From the NCBI GenBank assembly GCA_016787725.1, contig JAEUTZ010000021.1, positions 558,001 through 622,000 on the forward strand: 64,000 nucleotides of DNA, in the 5' to 3' direction. Positions 1-7,717 of the stretch are shown one piece after another (position 1 is the first letter of the stretch; each line of letters begins with the position of its first letter). The position numbers were made by a program, and so were the translations under genes. The stretch comes from Cyclobacteriaceae bacterium. GTDB taxonomy: Bacteria; Bacteroidota; Bacteroidia; Cytophagales; Cyclobacteriaceae. The notes below the pieces were generated by a model that was given only the letters and a program-made list of their open reading frames with translations, was not told the DNA's origin and searched no databases.

Positions 1-294
1 GCGTTATTCAATTCCTTCAACTTTCAACCAATACCCTTCATCGATCAGGAAGTGTTGGAAACAAAATGGGACATCACTGCAGCACTGAAAAAACTAAAGA
101 CGCCTGCCCTCATCATCTATGGCCGGCAGGATGACCAGGGCGAATCCACGTTCTACTTACAGCAAACCAGTTTAAAGAACAGTGAAGTGCAGGTGATTGA
201 ACAATGCGGTCACGAGATGATCGAGGAGCAGCCCGTTGCGTTTTTCACGATTCTCATGAACTACGTAAGACGCCAGCGCAGAAGTTCTCATTAG
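1..294 (+). CDS. Alpha/beta hydrolase, C-terminal fragment (cut by window edge)
   Basis: The frame is open from base 1, so the gene starts before the window and only the last 97 residues are visible. They show the end of an alpha/beta-hydrolase fold: a strand reading TPALIIYGRQDD, where the Asp of GRQDD fits the position of the catalytic acid, and later IEQCGHEMIEEQP, where the His of CGH fits the catalytic histidine. The nucleophile elbow lies outside the window. This is the usual order in prolyl-iminopeptidase-like or esterase-like hydrolases. The substrate cannot be told from this part. Nothing downstream suggests an operon. The internal GTG at 52 is not the real start. Confidence 0.8.
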   Translation, partial: ALFNSFNFQPIPFIDQEVLETKWDITAALKKLKTPALIIYGRQDDQGESTFYLQQTSLKNSEVQVIEQCGHEMIEEQPVAFFTILMNYVRRQRRSSH

Positions 295-833
295 GAGAGA
301 ATCAGATCCGGAGTACGGATGCATTCGAAGGTAAGTACCAGCAGGGGGCAGGGCGAGAAAGGGATGCGGCTGAAGGAAGGCGGGTAGGGTGGCGAAGGTA
401 CCGCATGGAGGTGCCGGTGGAAGTTTGCGTAGGGGGCATTTCTATTTTCTGTACGAGGCATTTTTACTTCCGGTATCGGTCAACGGGAAGACCCGTAAGC
501 GGCAGCGTGGGCGAACGCGCGCAGTACGGCAATAGGCGATCAGCTTCATGATCAACAATCAAGAGGGGTAATGCCACCTCATGGCAGTGCCTTTTCCAGG
601 ATTGACACGGGGTAAAGCGGGTGCTTCTCAGGGGCACTACCCGTGCTTGATGCGGGTAATGAGAGTACCGCTATTGATCAAACACCTGTTGACTGAAAGA
701 ATGCCTGTAAACGAAGCGGATGCAATTCAGTTTCACGATGCAAGCAGTATTTATTTTCATCAAAAGTGATTCAACTCGGCAACCAGAATATCCTGGGTTT
801 CCGTTGTATTACATAAAATAAATAACGACAACT
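295..833. other. Long region without a convincing gene
   Basis: About 540 bp separate the hydrolase from the next gene. The first part (about 330-440) is strongly purine- and G-rich on the plus strand, with several GGG runs. Short open frames at 204-551 and 581-769 have unnatural composition, no recognisable motif and no good start context. No tRNA cloverleaf or clear terminator was seen. It may be decayed coding sequence or a long leader for the gene at 834. Confidence 0.5.
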
Positions 834-1532
834 ATGACCCATATCCAAAATGTAGATTCGTTCACCCAGGTGGTGGAGTTCTGCTCCGGGTTTGGAGGTG
901 TTTATAATCCCGGTCAGACAAACCTCCAGTTACCTGCTTTGCGGAAGCAGTTGGAAGAGGTACGCATGCAGATCGAGTTGGTGAAGGTAGCAAAAGCACA
1001 ACTCGACTGGTTGGTGAATGAGCGGAGGTATGTTTTTGATCAGCTGCCCCGGTTGGCAGCCCGCATCATGCGTACACTGGAAGCATCAAGAGCTTCGGCT
1101 GAAATGCTGGCCGATGCCCGTCAATACGTTCGGGAGTTGGTAGGTAAGCCGAAAAGCCGGCCTGCCGAACAACCGGCAAGTCATCCTCATTCTCAGTTGG
1201 CGTTTACCAGCAAGGTAGACACGTTTATTAAGCTGATTGAAGCCTTGCAACGTGAGCCCTTATATAAGCCGAATGAACCTTACTTGCAGGTAAACAATCT
1301 GATGGCCCACGCTAATGGGTTGCAACAGATGAACAATCGGGTGGACCAGGCCCGCACTACGTACCGGTTTGCCATCATTAAGCGGAACCACTTGTTGTAC
1401 TTGGACTTTTATTCAGTTTCGAATACGTTGTGGGCGGTGAAGAAATACCTGCGCGCAGTGTTTGGCTGGGGAAGCCCAGAGTACAACCTGGTCCGCAAAT
1501 ACGAAATTGTGAAGCCAACACTCCGCAAGTAG
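834..1532 (+). CDS. Unknown helical protein, 232 aa
   Basis: I do not recognise a named function. The protein has no signal peptide or membrane segment. It is predicted to be mostly helical, in two halves joined by a Pro/Ser/His-rich linker at about residues 104-121 (KSRPAEQPASHPHS). The second half ends with a motif like VKKYLRAVFGWGSPEY, then a short basic tail. From memory, similar endings (KxYVRxxFGxxSPEY) occur in uncharacterised Bacteroidota proteins; this needs a search. The ATG at 834 follows an A/T-rich leader (aataacgacaact), typical of this phylum's SD-less starts. It stands alone between an empty region and the oxidoreductase operon. Confidence 0.7.
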   Translation: MTHIQNVDSFTQVVEFCSGFGGVYNPGQTNLQLPALRKQLEEVRMQIELVKVAKAQLDWLVNERRYVFDQLPRLAARIMRTLEASRASAEMLADARQYVRELVGKPKSRPAEQPASHPHSQLAFTSKVDTFIKLIEALQREPLYKPNEPYLQVNNLMAHANGLQQMNNRVDQARTTYRFAIIKRNHLLYLDFYSVSNTLWAVKKYLRAVFGWGSPEYNLVRKYEIVKPTLRK

Positions 1533-1546
1533 CTTAGGTAGTTGCT

Positions 1547-1566
1547 GTCAGGTCTTACGACCTGAC
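1547..1566. repeat. Perfect 8-bp-stem hairpin, repeat copy 1
   Basis: GTCAGGTC-TTAC-GACCTGAC is a perfect inverted repeat with a 4-nt loop just after the 834-1532 gene. A close relative (CAGGTC-TTTC-GACCTG) lies at 4510-4525, so the two hairpins bracket the four-gene oxidoreductase operon. There is no U-run, so it is not a standard intrinsic terminator. It may be a small interspersed palindromic repeat. Confidence 0.55.
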
Positions 1567-1571
1567 TGACC

Positions 1572-1607
1572 ACCCTGCAGTCAGATCTTTCTTCCCTGAC
1601 TGAGGGT
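1572..1607. other. Bulged hairpin upstream of the oxidoreductase operon
   Basis: The left arm at 1572-1584 (ACCCTGCAGTCAG) pairs with the right arm at 1596-1607 (CTGACTGAGGGT). This gives 12 bp with one bulged G and an 11-nt loop. It follows directly on the hairpin at 1547-1566 and is not followed by a clear T-run. It could end transcription of the 834 gene or be part of the leader of the operon starting at 1727. Confidence 0.4.
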
Positions 1608-1726
1608 AGACTTTATCATACCCGCCACCAAACCCTGATATCTGTCATCCCACCACCTGACGGTGCACATGGAAAAATGACCGAAGCTTATGCATCTTCC
1701 GGGCGACTTCTAACTGTGTTTCGTCT

Positions 1727-2050
1727 ATGGAAGCAACGCCCACCCAAACGCCCCGCAAACCCCGCGGCCGTGTAGAAATCGATATTCAGAAATGCAAAGG
1801 CTGCGAACTGTGCACCGAGGCTTGCAAAAAGCAGACACTCGTGCTGTCCGATGCCCTCAACATCAAAGGCTATCATTACATCATCGTCAACAACGAAGCC
1901 TGCAATGCCTGCCTCGATTGTGCACTGGTTTGCCCCGATGCGGTGATCACCGTGTACAAATTGCAACGCAGCAAAAGGGTCAACATCACCCCGCCCGACA
2001 TCAAAGAACAACTGCGTGCAGCCGCCACACCTAAACCCGAACCGGTATGA
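1727..2050 (+). CDS. 2-oxoacid:ferredoxin oxidoreductase, ferredoxin (delta) subunit
   Basis: This 107-aa protein carries two [4Fe-4S] clusters of the 2x4Fe-4S ferredoxin type. The first motif is CKGCELCTEACKK at about residues 23-35, and the second is CNACLDCALVCPDA near residues 59-72. In four-subunit 2-oxoacid:ferredoxin oxidoreductases (Kor/Vor/Por) this subunit passes electrons from the thiamine diphosphate site to free ferredoxin. It is the first gene of a tightly packed operon, and its stop overlaps the next start by 4 nt (ATGA), a sign of translational coupling. The Pro/Arg-rich N-terminus (TPTQTPRKPRG) is a short extension before the ferredoxin fold. Confidence 0.9.
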   Translation: MEATPTQTPRKPRGRVEIDIQKCKGCELCTEACKKQTLVLSDALNIKGYHYIIVNNEACNACLDCALVCPDAVITVYKLQRSKRVNITPPDIKEQLRAAATPKPEPV

Positions 2051-3114
2051 CTGTAACCAAACTCATGAAGGGTAACGAAGCCCTGGCCGAAGCGGCCATC
2101 CAGGCCGGGTGCGATGCCTATTTCGGGTATCCCATTACACCCCAATCCGAAGTGCTGGAATACCTGGCCCGCGAAATGCCCTCGCGCAGCGGCATGGCCC
2201 TGCAAGCCGAAAGCGAAGTGGCCTCTATTAATATGGTGTATGGAGCTGCGGGGGCCGGCTTCCGCGCAATGACAAGTTCGTCTTCGCCCGGCTTCAGCCT
2301 GATGCAGGAAGGCATCTCGTACCTGGCCGGTGCAGAACTGCCGTGCCTGCTCGTGAACGTGAACCGGGCTGGTCCCGGCCTCGGCACCATTCAACCCGGA
2401 CAGGGCGACTACTTTCAGGCCACCAAAGGTGGTGGCCATGGTGACTATCGTTTAATTGTATTGGCACCCGCTTCGGTACAAGAGATGGCTGACTTCGTAT
2501 TTCTTGGTTTCGATCTGGCCGATCAATACCGCAACCCGGTGGTCATTCTTTCAGACGGTGCCATTGGGCAAATGATGGAGAAGGTCACATTTAAGCCGTA
2601 TCAGAAACCATTGACGGATAAGTCGTGGGCTACCACGGGAAAGCCTCCTTCACGCAAACGCAATTCCATCACTTCGCTGTTCATTCAGCCTGAGCGCATG
2701 GAGCAGCACAACCAAAAGCTGCAACAGAAGTTCGACCGCATTCGTGAATGCGAAGTACGGTTTGAAGAAATTAATACGCACGATGCCGACTACCTGCTTG
2801 TGGCCTATGGCTTAAGTGCGCGCATCGCGCATAAGGCGATGGACCTCGCGCGCGAAAAAGGAATCCGCGTAGGACTCCTTCGCCCGATCACCTTGTTCCC
2901 CTTCCCGGAACAGCGGCTGCGGGAACTGGCCACGCAGGTGCAAGGCATGTTGACGGTGGAACTGAACAGTGGCCAGATGGTGGAAGATGTGCGCCTGGCA
3001 GTAGCAGGCCGCGTACCCGTAACCTTTTACGGTCGTATGGGAGGAATGATTTTCACCCCCGAAGAAATAGAACAGCAAGTGGAAACCTTAGTCGAGAAAG
3101 TTTATGCAACCTGA
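2047..3114 (+). CDS. 2-oxoacid:ferredoxin oxidoreductase, alpha subunit (VorB/KorA type)
   Basis: This 355-aa cytoplasmic subunit has the N-terminal pyruvate-ferredoxin-oxidoreductase pyrimidine-binding domain, opening with LMKGNEALAEAAIQAGC and YFGYPITPQSEVLEYLA. This domain binds the pyrimidine of thiamine diphosphate. A transketolase-C-like domain follows, with VAYGLSARIAHKAM and GLLRPITLFPFPE. Length and motif order match the proteins usually called VorB (3-methyl-2-oxobutanoate) or KorA (2-oxoglutarate). Sequence reading alone cannot separate branched-chain from 2-oxoglutarate specificity. With its neighbours it decarboxylates a 2-oxoacid to the acyl-CoA and reduces ferredoxin. It overlaps the ferredoxin gene by 4 nt and the beta-subunit gene by 11 nt. 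Confidence 0.9.
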   Translation: MTVTKLMKGNEALAEAAIQAGCDAYFGYPITPQSEVLEYLAREMPSRSGMALQAESEVASINMVYGAAGAGFRAMTSSSSPGFSLMQEGISYLAGAELPCLLVNVNRAGPGLGTIQPGQGDYFQATKGGGHGDYRLIVLAPASVQEMADFVFLGFDLADQYRNPVVILSDGAIGQMMEKVTFKPYQKPLTDKSWATTGKPPSRKRNSITSLFIQPERMEQHNQKLQQKFDRIRECEVRFEEINTHDADYLLVAYGLSARIAHKAMDLAREKGIRVGLLRPITLFPFPEQRLRELATQVQGMLTVELNSGQMVEDVRLAVAGRVPVTFYGRMGGMIFTPEEIEQQVETLVEKVYAT

Positions 3115-3916
3115 TACGAACATGACCCTGCCCACCTGTTTGAAGGATGAGTACGAAGTAGCGTACCACCGTCCCGCTGCGCTGGTGGATGTGAACATGC
3201 ACTATTGCCCCGGCTGCGCTCATAGCCTGGTACACAAACTGCTGATGGAAGTGGTCTCGGAGTTAGGCATTCAGGACAAAACCATTGGCATTGCGCCCGT
3301 GGGGTGTTCTGTGTTTGCGTACGACTATATGGACATTGATATGCAGGAGGCTGCTCACGGCCGCGCAGCGGCAGTGGGTACTGCTGTTAAGCGCCTGATG
3401 CCCGACAAGTTTGTGTTCACCTATCAGGGCGATGGCGACCTGGCCGCCATCGGCATCGCGGAAACAATTCATGCCATCAACCGGGGTGAAAATATACTGA
3501 TCGTATTCATGAACAATGCCGTGTATGGAATGACCAGCGGACAAATGGCACCCACTACGTTGCCGGGTATGAAAACCACCACGAGTCCGTTTGGCCGCGA
3601 TACAAAGTTTCATGGGGCACCCCTCAAAATCGCGGAGCTCGTAGCCCAACTCCCCGGCTCGTATTATGTAACGCGGCAGGTGGTGAACAGCGCGCATGGG
3701 GTTCGTAAAACAAAACAAGCGTTGCTCAAGGCATTTGACTGTCAAAAAGAAAACAAAGGCACATGCCTGGTGGAAATCATTGGCAACTGTCCGAGCAACT
3801 GGCGCATGACCCCACTGGAAGCTTCGCATTTTATTGATGAAGAAATGATAAAAGCATTTCCGGTGGGCGATATCAAAACTCCGGATCAGGTTGAACGCAA
3901 AATAACTCCAGTATGA
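3104..3916 (+). CDS. 2-oxoacid:ferredoxin oxidoreductase, beta (ThDP-binding) subunit
   Basis: This 270-aa subunit binds the diphosphate end of thiamine diphosphate. The classic motif runs from GDGDLAAIGIAE to MNNAVYGMTSGQ at about residues 106-148, with the paired NN that ligates Mg2+. Near the N-terminus, HYCPGCAHSLVHK supplies the CxxC that in this family holds a cluster or shapes the active site. The ATG at 3104 overlaps the end of the alpha gene; an ATG six codons later (3122) is an alternative start. It overlaps the gamma gene by 4 nt. The operon order delta-alpha-beta-gamma is that of the four-subunit Kor/Vor enzymes. Confidence 0.9.
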   Translation: MQPDTNMTLPTCLKDEYEVAYHRPAALVDVNMHYCPGCAHSLVHKLLMEVVSELGIQDKTIGIAPVGCSVFAYDYMDIDMQEAAHGRAAAVGTAVKRLMPDKFVFTYQGDGDLAAIGIAETIHAINRGENILIVFMNNAVYGMTSGQMAPTTLPGMKTTTSPFGRDTKFHGAPLKIAELVAQLPGSYYVTRQVVNSAHGVRKTKQALLKAFDCQKENKGTCLVEIIGNCPSNWRMTPLEASHFIDEEMIKAFPVGDIKTPDQVERKITPV

Positions 3917-4479
3917 AACAACAAGAGGAACTCATCGTGGCCGGCTTTGGTGGTCAAGGCGTGCTCTCACTGGGCATGACACTCGCTTATGCGGGTATGA
4001 TCGAGGGGAAGGAAATTTCCTGGATGCCATCCTATGGGCCGGAGATGCGGGGTGGTACGGCCAACTGCATCACCATCTTATCCGACAGTAAAATCAGTTC
4101 GCCCATCATCGCACTGTTCGATTCGGCCATCCTGCTCAATCAGCCATCGCTGGATAAATTTGCGGCCCGCATAAAACCAGGTGGCTTGCTGTTGTACGAA
4201 TCGGGCAACATCTTCAAACCGAGTGCCCGCACCGACATCCGGCAGGTCGGTATCTCGGCCACCACGGAGGCCAACCGATTGAAGAACGATAAGATCATGA
4301 ACATGATCATGATAGGAGCTTACTTACAGGTAAAACCCGTGGTAAAGATTGAATCCGTGATGAAAGCGCTGGAGGCGGTCCTGCCGGAGAAATACCACCC
4401 ACTGCTTCCGCTGAACCTCGAGGCCCTGCAGCGGGGCGCGCTCCTGGTTCAACCACGTGAGCTGATAATGACGGGCTGA
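3913..4479 (+). CDS. 2-oxoacid:ferredoxin oxidoreductase, gamma subunit
   Basis: This 188-aa subunit belongs to the pyruvate/ketoisovalerate oxidoreductase catalytic domain family. It opens with ELIVAGFGGQGVLSLGMTLA, the glycine-rich signature of the gamma chain, followed by SYGPEMRGGTANC. It completes the four-chain enzyme encoded from 1727. It starts with an ATGA overlap on the beta gene and is the last gene of the operon. A hairpin resembling the one before the operon follows at 4510-4525. Only a small, SD-less Tat gene lies downstream. Confidence 0.9.
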   Translation: MKQQEELIVAGFGGQGVLSLGMTLAYAGMIEGKEISWMPSYGPEMRGGTANCITILSDSKISSPIIALFDSAILLNQPSLDKFAARIKPGGLLLYESGNIFKPSARTDIRQVGISATTEANRLKNDKIMNMIMIGAYLQVKPVVKIESVMKALEAVLPEKYHPLLPLNLEALQRGALLVQPRELIMTG

Positions 4480-4509
4480 TAAGTCAGGTTTATTATTCTT
4501 TACTACTGC

Positions 4510-4525
4510 CAGGTCTTTCGACCTG
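4510..4525. repeat. Small hairpin, repeat copy 2
   Basis: CAGGTC-TTTC-GACCTG, a 6-bp perfect stem with a 4-nt loop, lies 31 bp after the gamma-subunit stop. It shares its whole stem core and three of four loop bases with the hairpin at 1547-1566. There is no U-run after it. It may act as an mRNA 3-prime-end stabiliser or be a copy of a palindromic mini-repeat. Confidence 0.55.
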
Positions 4526-4577
4526 ACAGGAACTAACTTCCATTGCAAACGGCTGGCCTTTCCCTTACATTCGGTTT

Positions 4578-5546
4578 ATGAAACTGAACAGACGTACGTT
4601 TATCAAGCAATCGGCAGCTGTTGCTGCAGCTTCATTCGCACTCCCGGCCTGTACCTTTTCACCCGCGGAGTCCGATAAGAAGATTGGCCTCCAGGTTTGG
4701 TCAATCGCTAAAAACCTCGCCACGGATTTACACGGCAGTTTGGACCTGCTCTCCCAAATCGGATACCAGGAAATCGAACTCTTTGGACCGTATCCCTTCA
4801 GTACTGATTTGGACAAGGAGCGCTGGAATTCCATCACATCAGCCCTTGGGTTTTCACAAAGCGGATATTTCGGTTTATCGGCAAAGGAGTTTAAACAACT
4901 CCTCGATGATCACGGCCTGAAAACCCCGGCCATGCATGTGGGCCTGGATACCCTGCGCAACAAGTTCGATGAACTGGCCGAAGCCGCCCACCAACTCGGA
5001 CAGACCTATGCCGGCATCGCAGCCATTCCCGATGAGGAGCGGCAAACCTTGGACGGCTACAAGCGCGTGGCCGATGATTTTAATACCCTTGGTGAAAAGG
5101 CTAAAGCGAATGGCCTCCGGTTTTATTATCACAATCACGGCTATGGGCTGGTGCCCATGGAGGGTATAGTTCCTTTCGATATGATTCTGGAGCGCACCGA
5201 TCCGGCTTTGGTATTCTTTGAGATGGATGTGTTTTGGACTACAGCCGGAGGTGCCGACCCGGTGAAATACCTGGATGCCAACCCGGGCCGGTTCAAACTC
5301 ATGCACGTGAAAGACATGAAGCAGCTGGTCCGCTTTTCGGGCGATGGTGGTAATCCGCAACAATGGATGGAATTGTTTCCGCACATCACCGATGCTGGCA
5401 GTGGTGTACTCGATCTCAAGACGATTTTAAGTCATGCTTCCAAAGCGGGCGTGGAGCATTTTGTCGTGGAGAATGATGTGATCACCAATCCGAAAGAGTC
5501 ATTGGAAAAAGCCTATCAGTACCTGACGAAGCTCGAAGGGTGGTAA
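4578..5546 (+). CDS. Tat-exported sugar phosphate isomerase/epimerase-like protein
   Basis: This 322-aa protein begins MKLNRRTFIKQSAAVAAA, a twin-arginine signal (RRTFIK), and ends the leader with FALPAC, so it may be both Tat-exported and lipid-modified. The mature part fits the xylose-isomerase-like TIM barrel (AP endonuclease family 2 fold): GLQVWSIAKNL at the first strand, FYYHNHGYG in mid-barrel, VFFEMDVFWTTAGGADP and LMHVKDMK near the end. The His, Glu, Asp and His residues are placed as for a divalent metal site. Such proteins in Bacteroidota are often exported and linked to carbohydrate or inositol turnover. The substrate is unknown. It stands as a single gene, and its downstream neighbour is convergent. 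Confidence 0.85.
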   Translation: MKLNRRTFIKQSAAVAAASFALPACTFSPAESDKKIGLQVWSIAKNLATDLHGSLDLLSQIGYQEIELFGPYPFSTDLDKERWNSITSALGFSQSGYFGLSAKEFKQLLDDHGLKTPAMHVGLDTLRNKFDELAEAAHQLGQTYAGIAAIPDEERQTLDGYKRVADDFNTLGEKAKANGLRFYYHNHGYGLVPMEGIVPFDMILERTDPALVFFEMDVFWTTAGGADPVKYLDANPGRFKLMHVKDMKQLVRFSGDGGNPQQWMELFPHITDAGSGVLDLKTILSHASKAGVEHFVVENDVITNPKESLEKAYQYLTKLEGW

Positions 5547-5620
5547 AAGTCCTCCTGAAAAAAGCACCAGCAAGACGCTGGCGTTATAAGTAGGATTAAG
5601 TTTTTATTACGTTCGTGCCG

Positions 5621-6634
5621 TTAGCGAACATTAATTCCAAAGCCCACATTCAGGGCATTGTATTGCCCCAACGTATAATCACCATGGAACGTGATCACGG
5701 CCAGTTTCAGGCGCATGCCTGCCGTTGCCCGGAACCCGGACGTTGAGAAATCCGTGTTCACCGGATCCGTTGCCTCGGCTGTACCGTCATCATCCAGATC
5801 ATAGGTACCCTTTAAATCCAGGCTGGAGGAAGTGAAGTCGTACCCCATCCCGCCATAAAAAGTAAGCACAGAAATTTTCTTCGACACCAGCGCCTGAATG
5901 GTGGTTGAATTGAATTGTATTTCACCCTTTTGATTCTGCCCCACCGTTGCATCAATCCCTTGTTCCGCCTTCACTTTGGTGTAGGCAGCAAACATGGAAA
6001 GATCGAAGGGCAACATTTTTATACCCGGAATATATTGTTTGATGTCATGCATGATTCCGATCCCCAACAGGTTGAACTTGAAATCGGTAAGGGTTACCGT
6101 AGGGGCAAACCGGACCTTCAATTCAAAACCTTTTGGTAATCCCAACCCCAATTGATACATAGGTACCGGCAAGGCATCGGCAATCTTAATCGTTTCTTTC
6201 AGATCCTGACCCTCAGGTCCCTGAAATGTGGTTCCATCCGCCACAAACTCGTAGGTCGGTGATTTGCTCGGACCGAAGATGGTGGGCACGTTTCCTGACC
6301 CCGTTGGGCTGATGGTCTTGCCGTCATAGGATACTAATTTTACTTGGGTGAGTTGGTTGTTGTCAACCGTATAAAAGTCATCCGAACTGGGAAGGTACAT
6401 GAGGGTGGCGGTGAGCGTCAGATCGAAACCCAGCGTTTGATGCGGTTTGGCCGTGTTGTACCACCCATGATTAAAGCCCGCTCCAACGCCTCGCATAACG
6501 GGCCCAATATACCCTTCCGTCAACAGGTTGGCATCCTTTAAACTTCCTTTCAATATATCTTCAAAATCACCTTGCGCCTGACTGGAGTGAACAATAAAAC
6601 CAGCGAACAGAAGGACTAAGCATAACTTTTTCAT
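5621..6634 (-). CDS. Exported outer-membrane-like protein, DUF6588-type
   Basis: This 337-aa protein starts at 6634 with a clear signal peptide (MKKLCLVLLFAGFIVHSSQAQ). The earlier in-frame start would put 19 residues before it. The mature part begins FEDILKGSLKDANLLTEGYIGP, followed by GWYNTAKPHQTLGFDLT, and is rich in alternating hydrophobic strands. It ends GQYNALNVGFGINVR with a terminal aromatic/basic pattern, as in small beta-barrels. From memory it resembles the uncharacterised DUF6588 family of Bacteroidota. The likely location is the outer membrane; the function is unknown. Its gene is convergent with the isomerase gene and shares no operon with it. Confidence 0.7.
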   Translation of the reverse strand: MKKLCLVLLFAGFIVHSSQAQGDFEDILKGSLKDANLLTEGYIGPVMRGVGAGFNHGWYNTAKPHQTLGFDLTLTATLMYLPSSDDFYTVDNNQLTQVKLVSYDGKTISPTGSGNVPTIFGPSKSPTYEFVADGTTFQGPEGQDLKETIKIADALPVPMYQLGLGLPKGFELKVRFAPTVTLTDFKFNLLGIGIMHDIKQYIPGIKMLPFDLSMFAAYTKVKAEQGIDATVGQNQKGEIQFNSTTIQALVSKKISVLTFYGGMGYDFTSSSLDLKGTYDLDDDGTAEATDPVNTDFSTSGFRATAGMRLKLAVITFHGDYTLGQYNALNVGFGINVR

Positions 6635-6749
6635 AAGAAGAGGGTATGTTCTTAACCCCAAGGTACGCAATTTGGTAACCTGCCAGCGCAAACTTTTTTA
6701 AAAATTTGACCTTTCAAGCGTGTTCCAGAATTAAAAATGACAATCGCTG

Positions 6750-7484
6750 TTAATGCCGGATTTCCGATTTGCCAAGGATCAGCCCTTTATTAATCATAGA
6801 GGTGCCTTCCACATCAATCCGGGGTTCACCAAAAGCATTGATCTTCACTTCGTCTGAGGCATTGACTTGCAACCGACCCTCACCATAAATATTCGTGGTA
6901 ATCGTAGCGCCTGCCAATCCGCGGCCATCCACTTTATTTTCACCGTATAAAGTGTATCGTTGGCGCTCTGCTTTGCCACGGATCCGGATTTTATTTTCAC
7001 CATAGGCCACCAGTTTAAAGCGCTCCGTGTTCAGCGTATCCAGCATAATTTCAGTTTCACCATAAACGCGCAACACAAAGTCGTTTGCCTGTATTGGAGT
7101 GCGACACGTTACCTCCTGCGCTCCACGTACTTCCAGTAATTCCAATTCCGTATAGGTAACGTACGCGGTTATCTCCGCATCGCGGTAGATGCTCACTTTC
7201 GAATCGTACGCATCATCACGGTATTCGCGCTTGTCCACCAGCCGGGCATCGTCCAGGTAAAGCTTCAGTCGGTCGCCTTCTTGTTCAATGTTGATTTTTT
7301 CAGGATCCACCTGGGCATACACAATTCGAATGGATTCGCGTTCCCCTCGCTCCAGGATCAGGTTGATTTTTGGAGAAACGATGACTTCAGAAAAGAACCG
7401 GAGGTCTTTCTTGATTTCTTGTGCAAACGCCAGAGCCGGTGCCGTGCATAGCACGATCAGGGCCAATCGGATGAATGTTTTCAT
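6750..7484 (-). CDS. Secreted head-GIN domain protein (DUF2807-like)
   Basis: This 244-aa protein starts at 7484 with a signal peptide (MKTFIRLALIVLCTAPALAFAQ); the upstream in-frame ATG at 7505 would add seven polar residues. The mature part is a repetitive beta-solenoid: FFSEVIVSPKINLILERG, then YVTYTELELLEVRGAQEV, then short rungs with recurring YGENKI, YGENKV and YGEGRL motifs and turns rich in Gly/Asn/Asp. This is the style of the putative auto-transporter adhesin head GIN domain, common in secreted Bacteroidota proteins. The role is unknown; a surface or periplasmic structural part is likely. A permease remnant lies just upstream, at 7544. Confidence 0.75.
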   Translation of the reverse strand: MKTFIRLALIVLCTAPALAFAQEIKKDLRFFSEVIVSPKINLILERGERESIRIVYAQVDPEKINIEQEGDRLKLYLDDARLVDKREYRDDAYDSKVSIYRDAEITAYVTYTELELLEVRGAQEVTCRTPIQANDFVLRVYGETEIMLDTLNTERFKLVAYGENKIRIRGKAERQRYTLYGENKVDGRGLAGATITTNIYGEGRLQVNASDEVKINAFGEPRIDVEGTSMINKGLILGKSEIRH

Positions 7485-7543
7485 GTTGGTTTTACAGGAA
7501 GACAACTCAATGCAGAACTCCCCCTATTCAGACTTGTCATTAT

Positions 7544-7717
7544 TTATTCCGATCGCAAAGCGTTCACCGGATTGCTCCAGGCCGCTTTCAGAGCCTGGAA
7601 ACTGATGGTGAGCGTGGCTAATAAGATGGCTGGATTGTTCATTGGGCGACTTCGAACAGCCTTGTTCGAAAATGGGACCTGTTCGTTGCGCAGGGTTTCG
7701 GATTTTAAGTAGGTGAA
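7544..7717 (-). pseudogene. Remnant of FtsX/MacB-type permease C-terminus
   Basis: Read on the minus strand and ending at the TAA of 7544-7546, this stretch gives ILLATLTISFQALKAAW followed by SNPVNALRSE. That is the characteristic last helix and tail of the FtsX-like permeases further on (tails NPTQSLRTE, NPTSSLRSE and NPVQSLRNE at 11.6, 14.1 and 16.5 kb). Upstream in the same frame lies another tail-like piece, SETLRNEQ. No start codon with the rest of the permease exists, and the frame runs straight into the stop of the gene at 7718. The best reading is a leftover of one or two deleted permease genes. Confidence 0.65.

Noticed and set aside
204-769. Open frames at 204-551 and 581-769 on the plus strand
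   Set aside because: Overlap the hydrolase end, have biased G-rich or odd composition, no motif and no start context; they are likely chance frames.
1876-2439. A 187-codon antisense frame over the oxidoreductase genes
   Set aside because: It is on the opposite strand of genes with clear Fe-S and ThDP motifs, so it is a codon-bias shadow.
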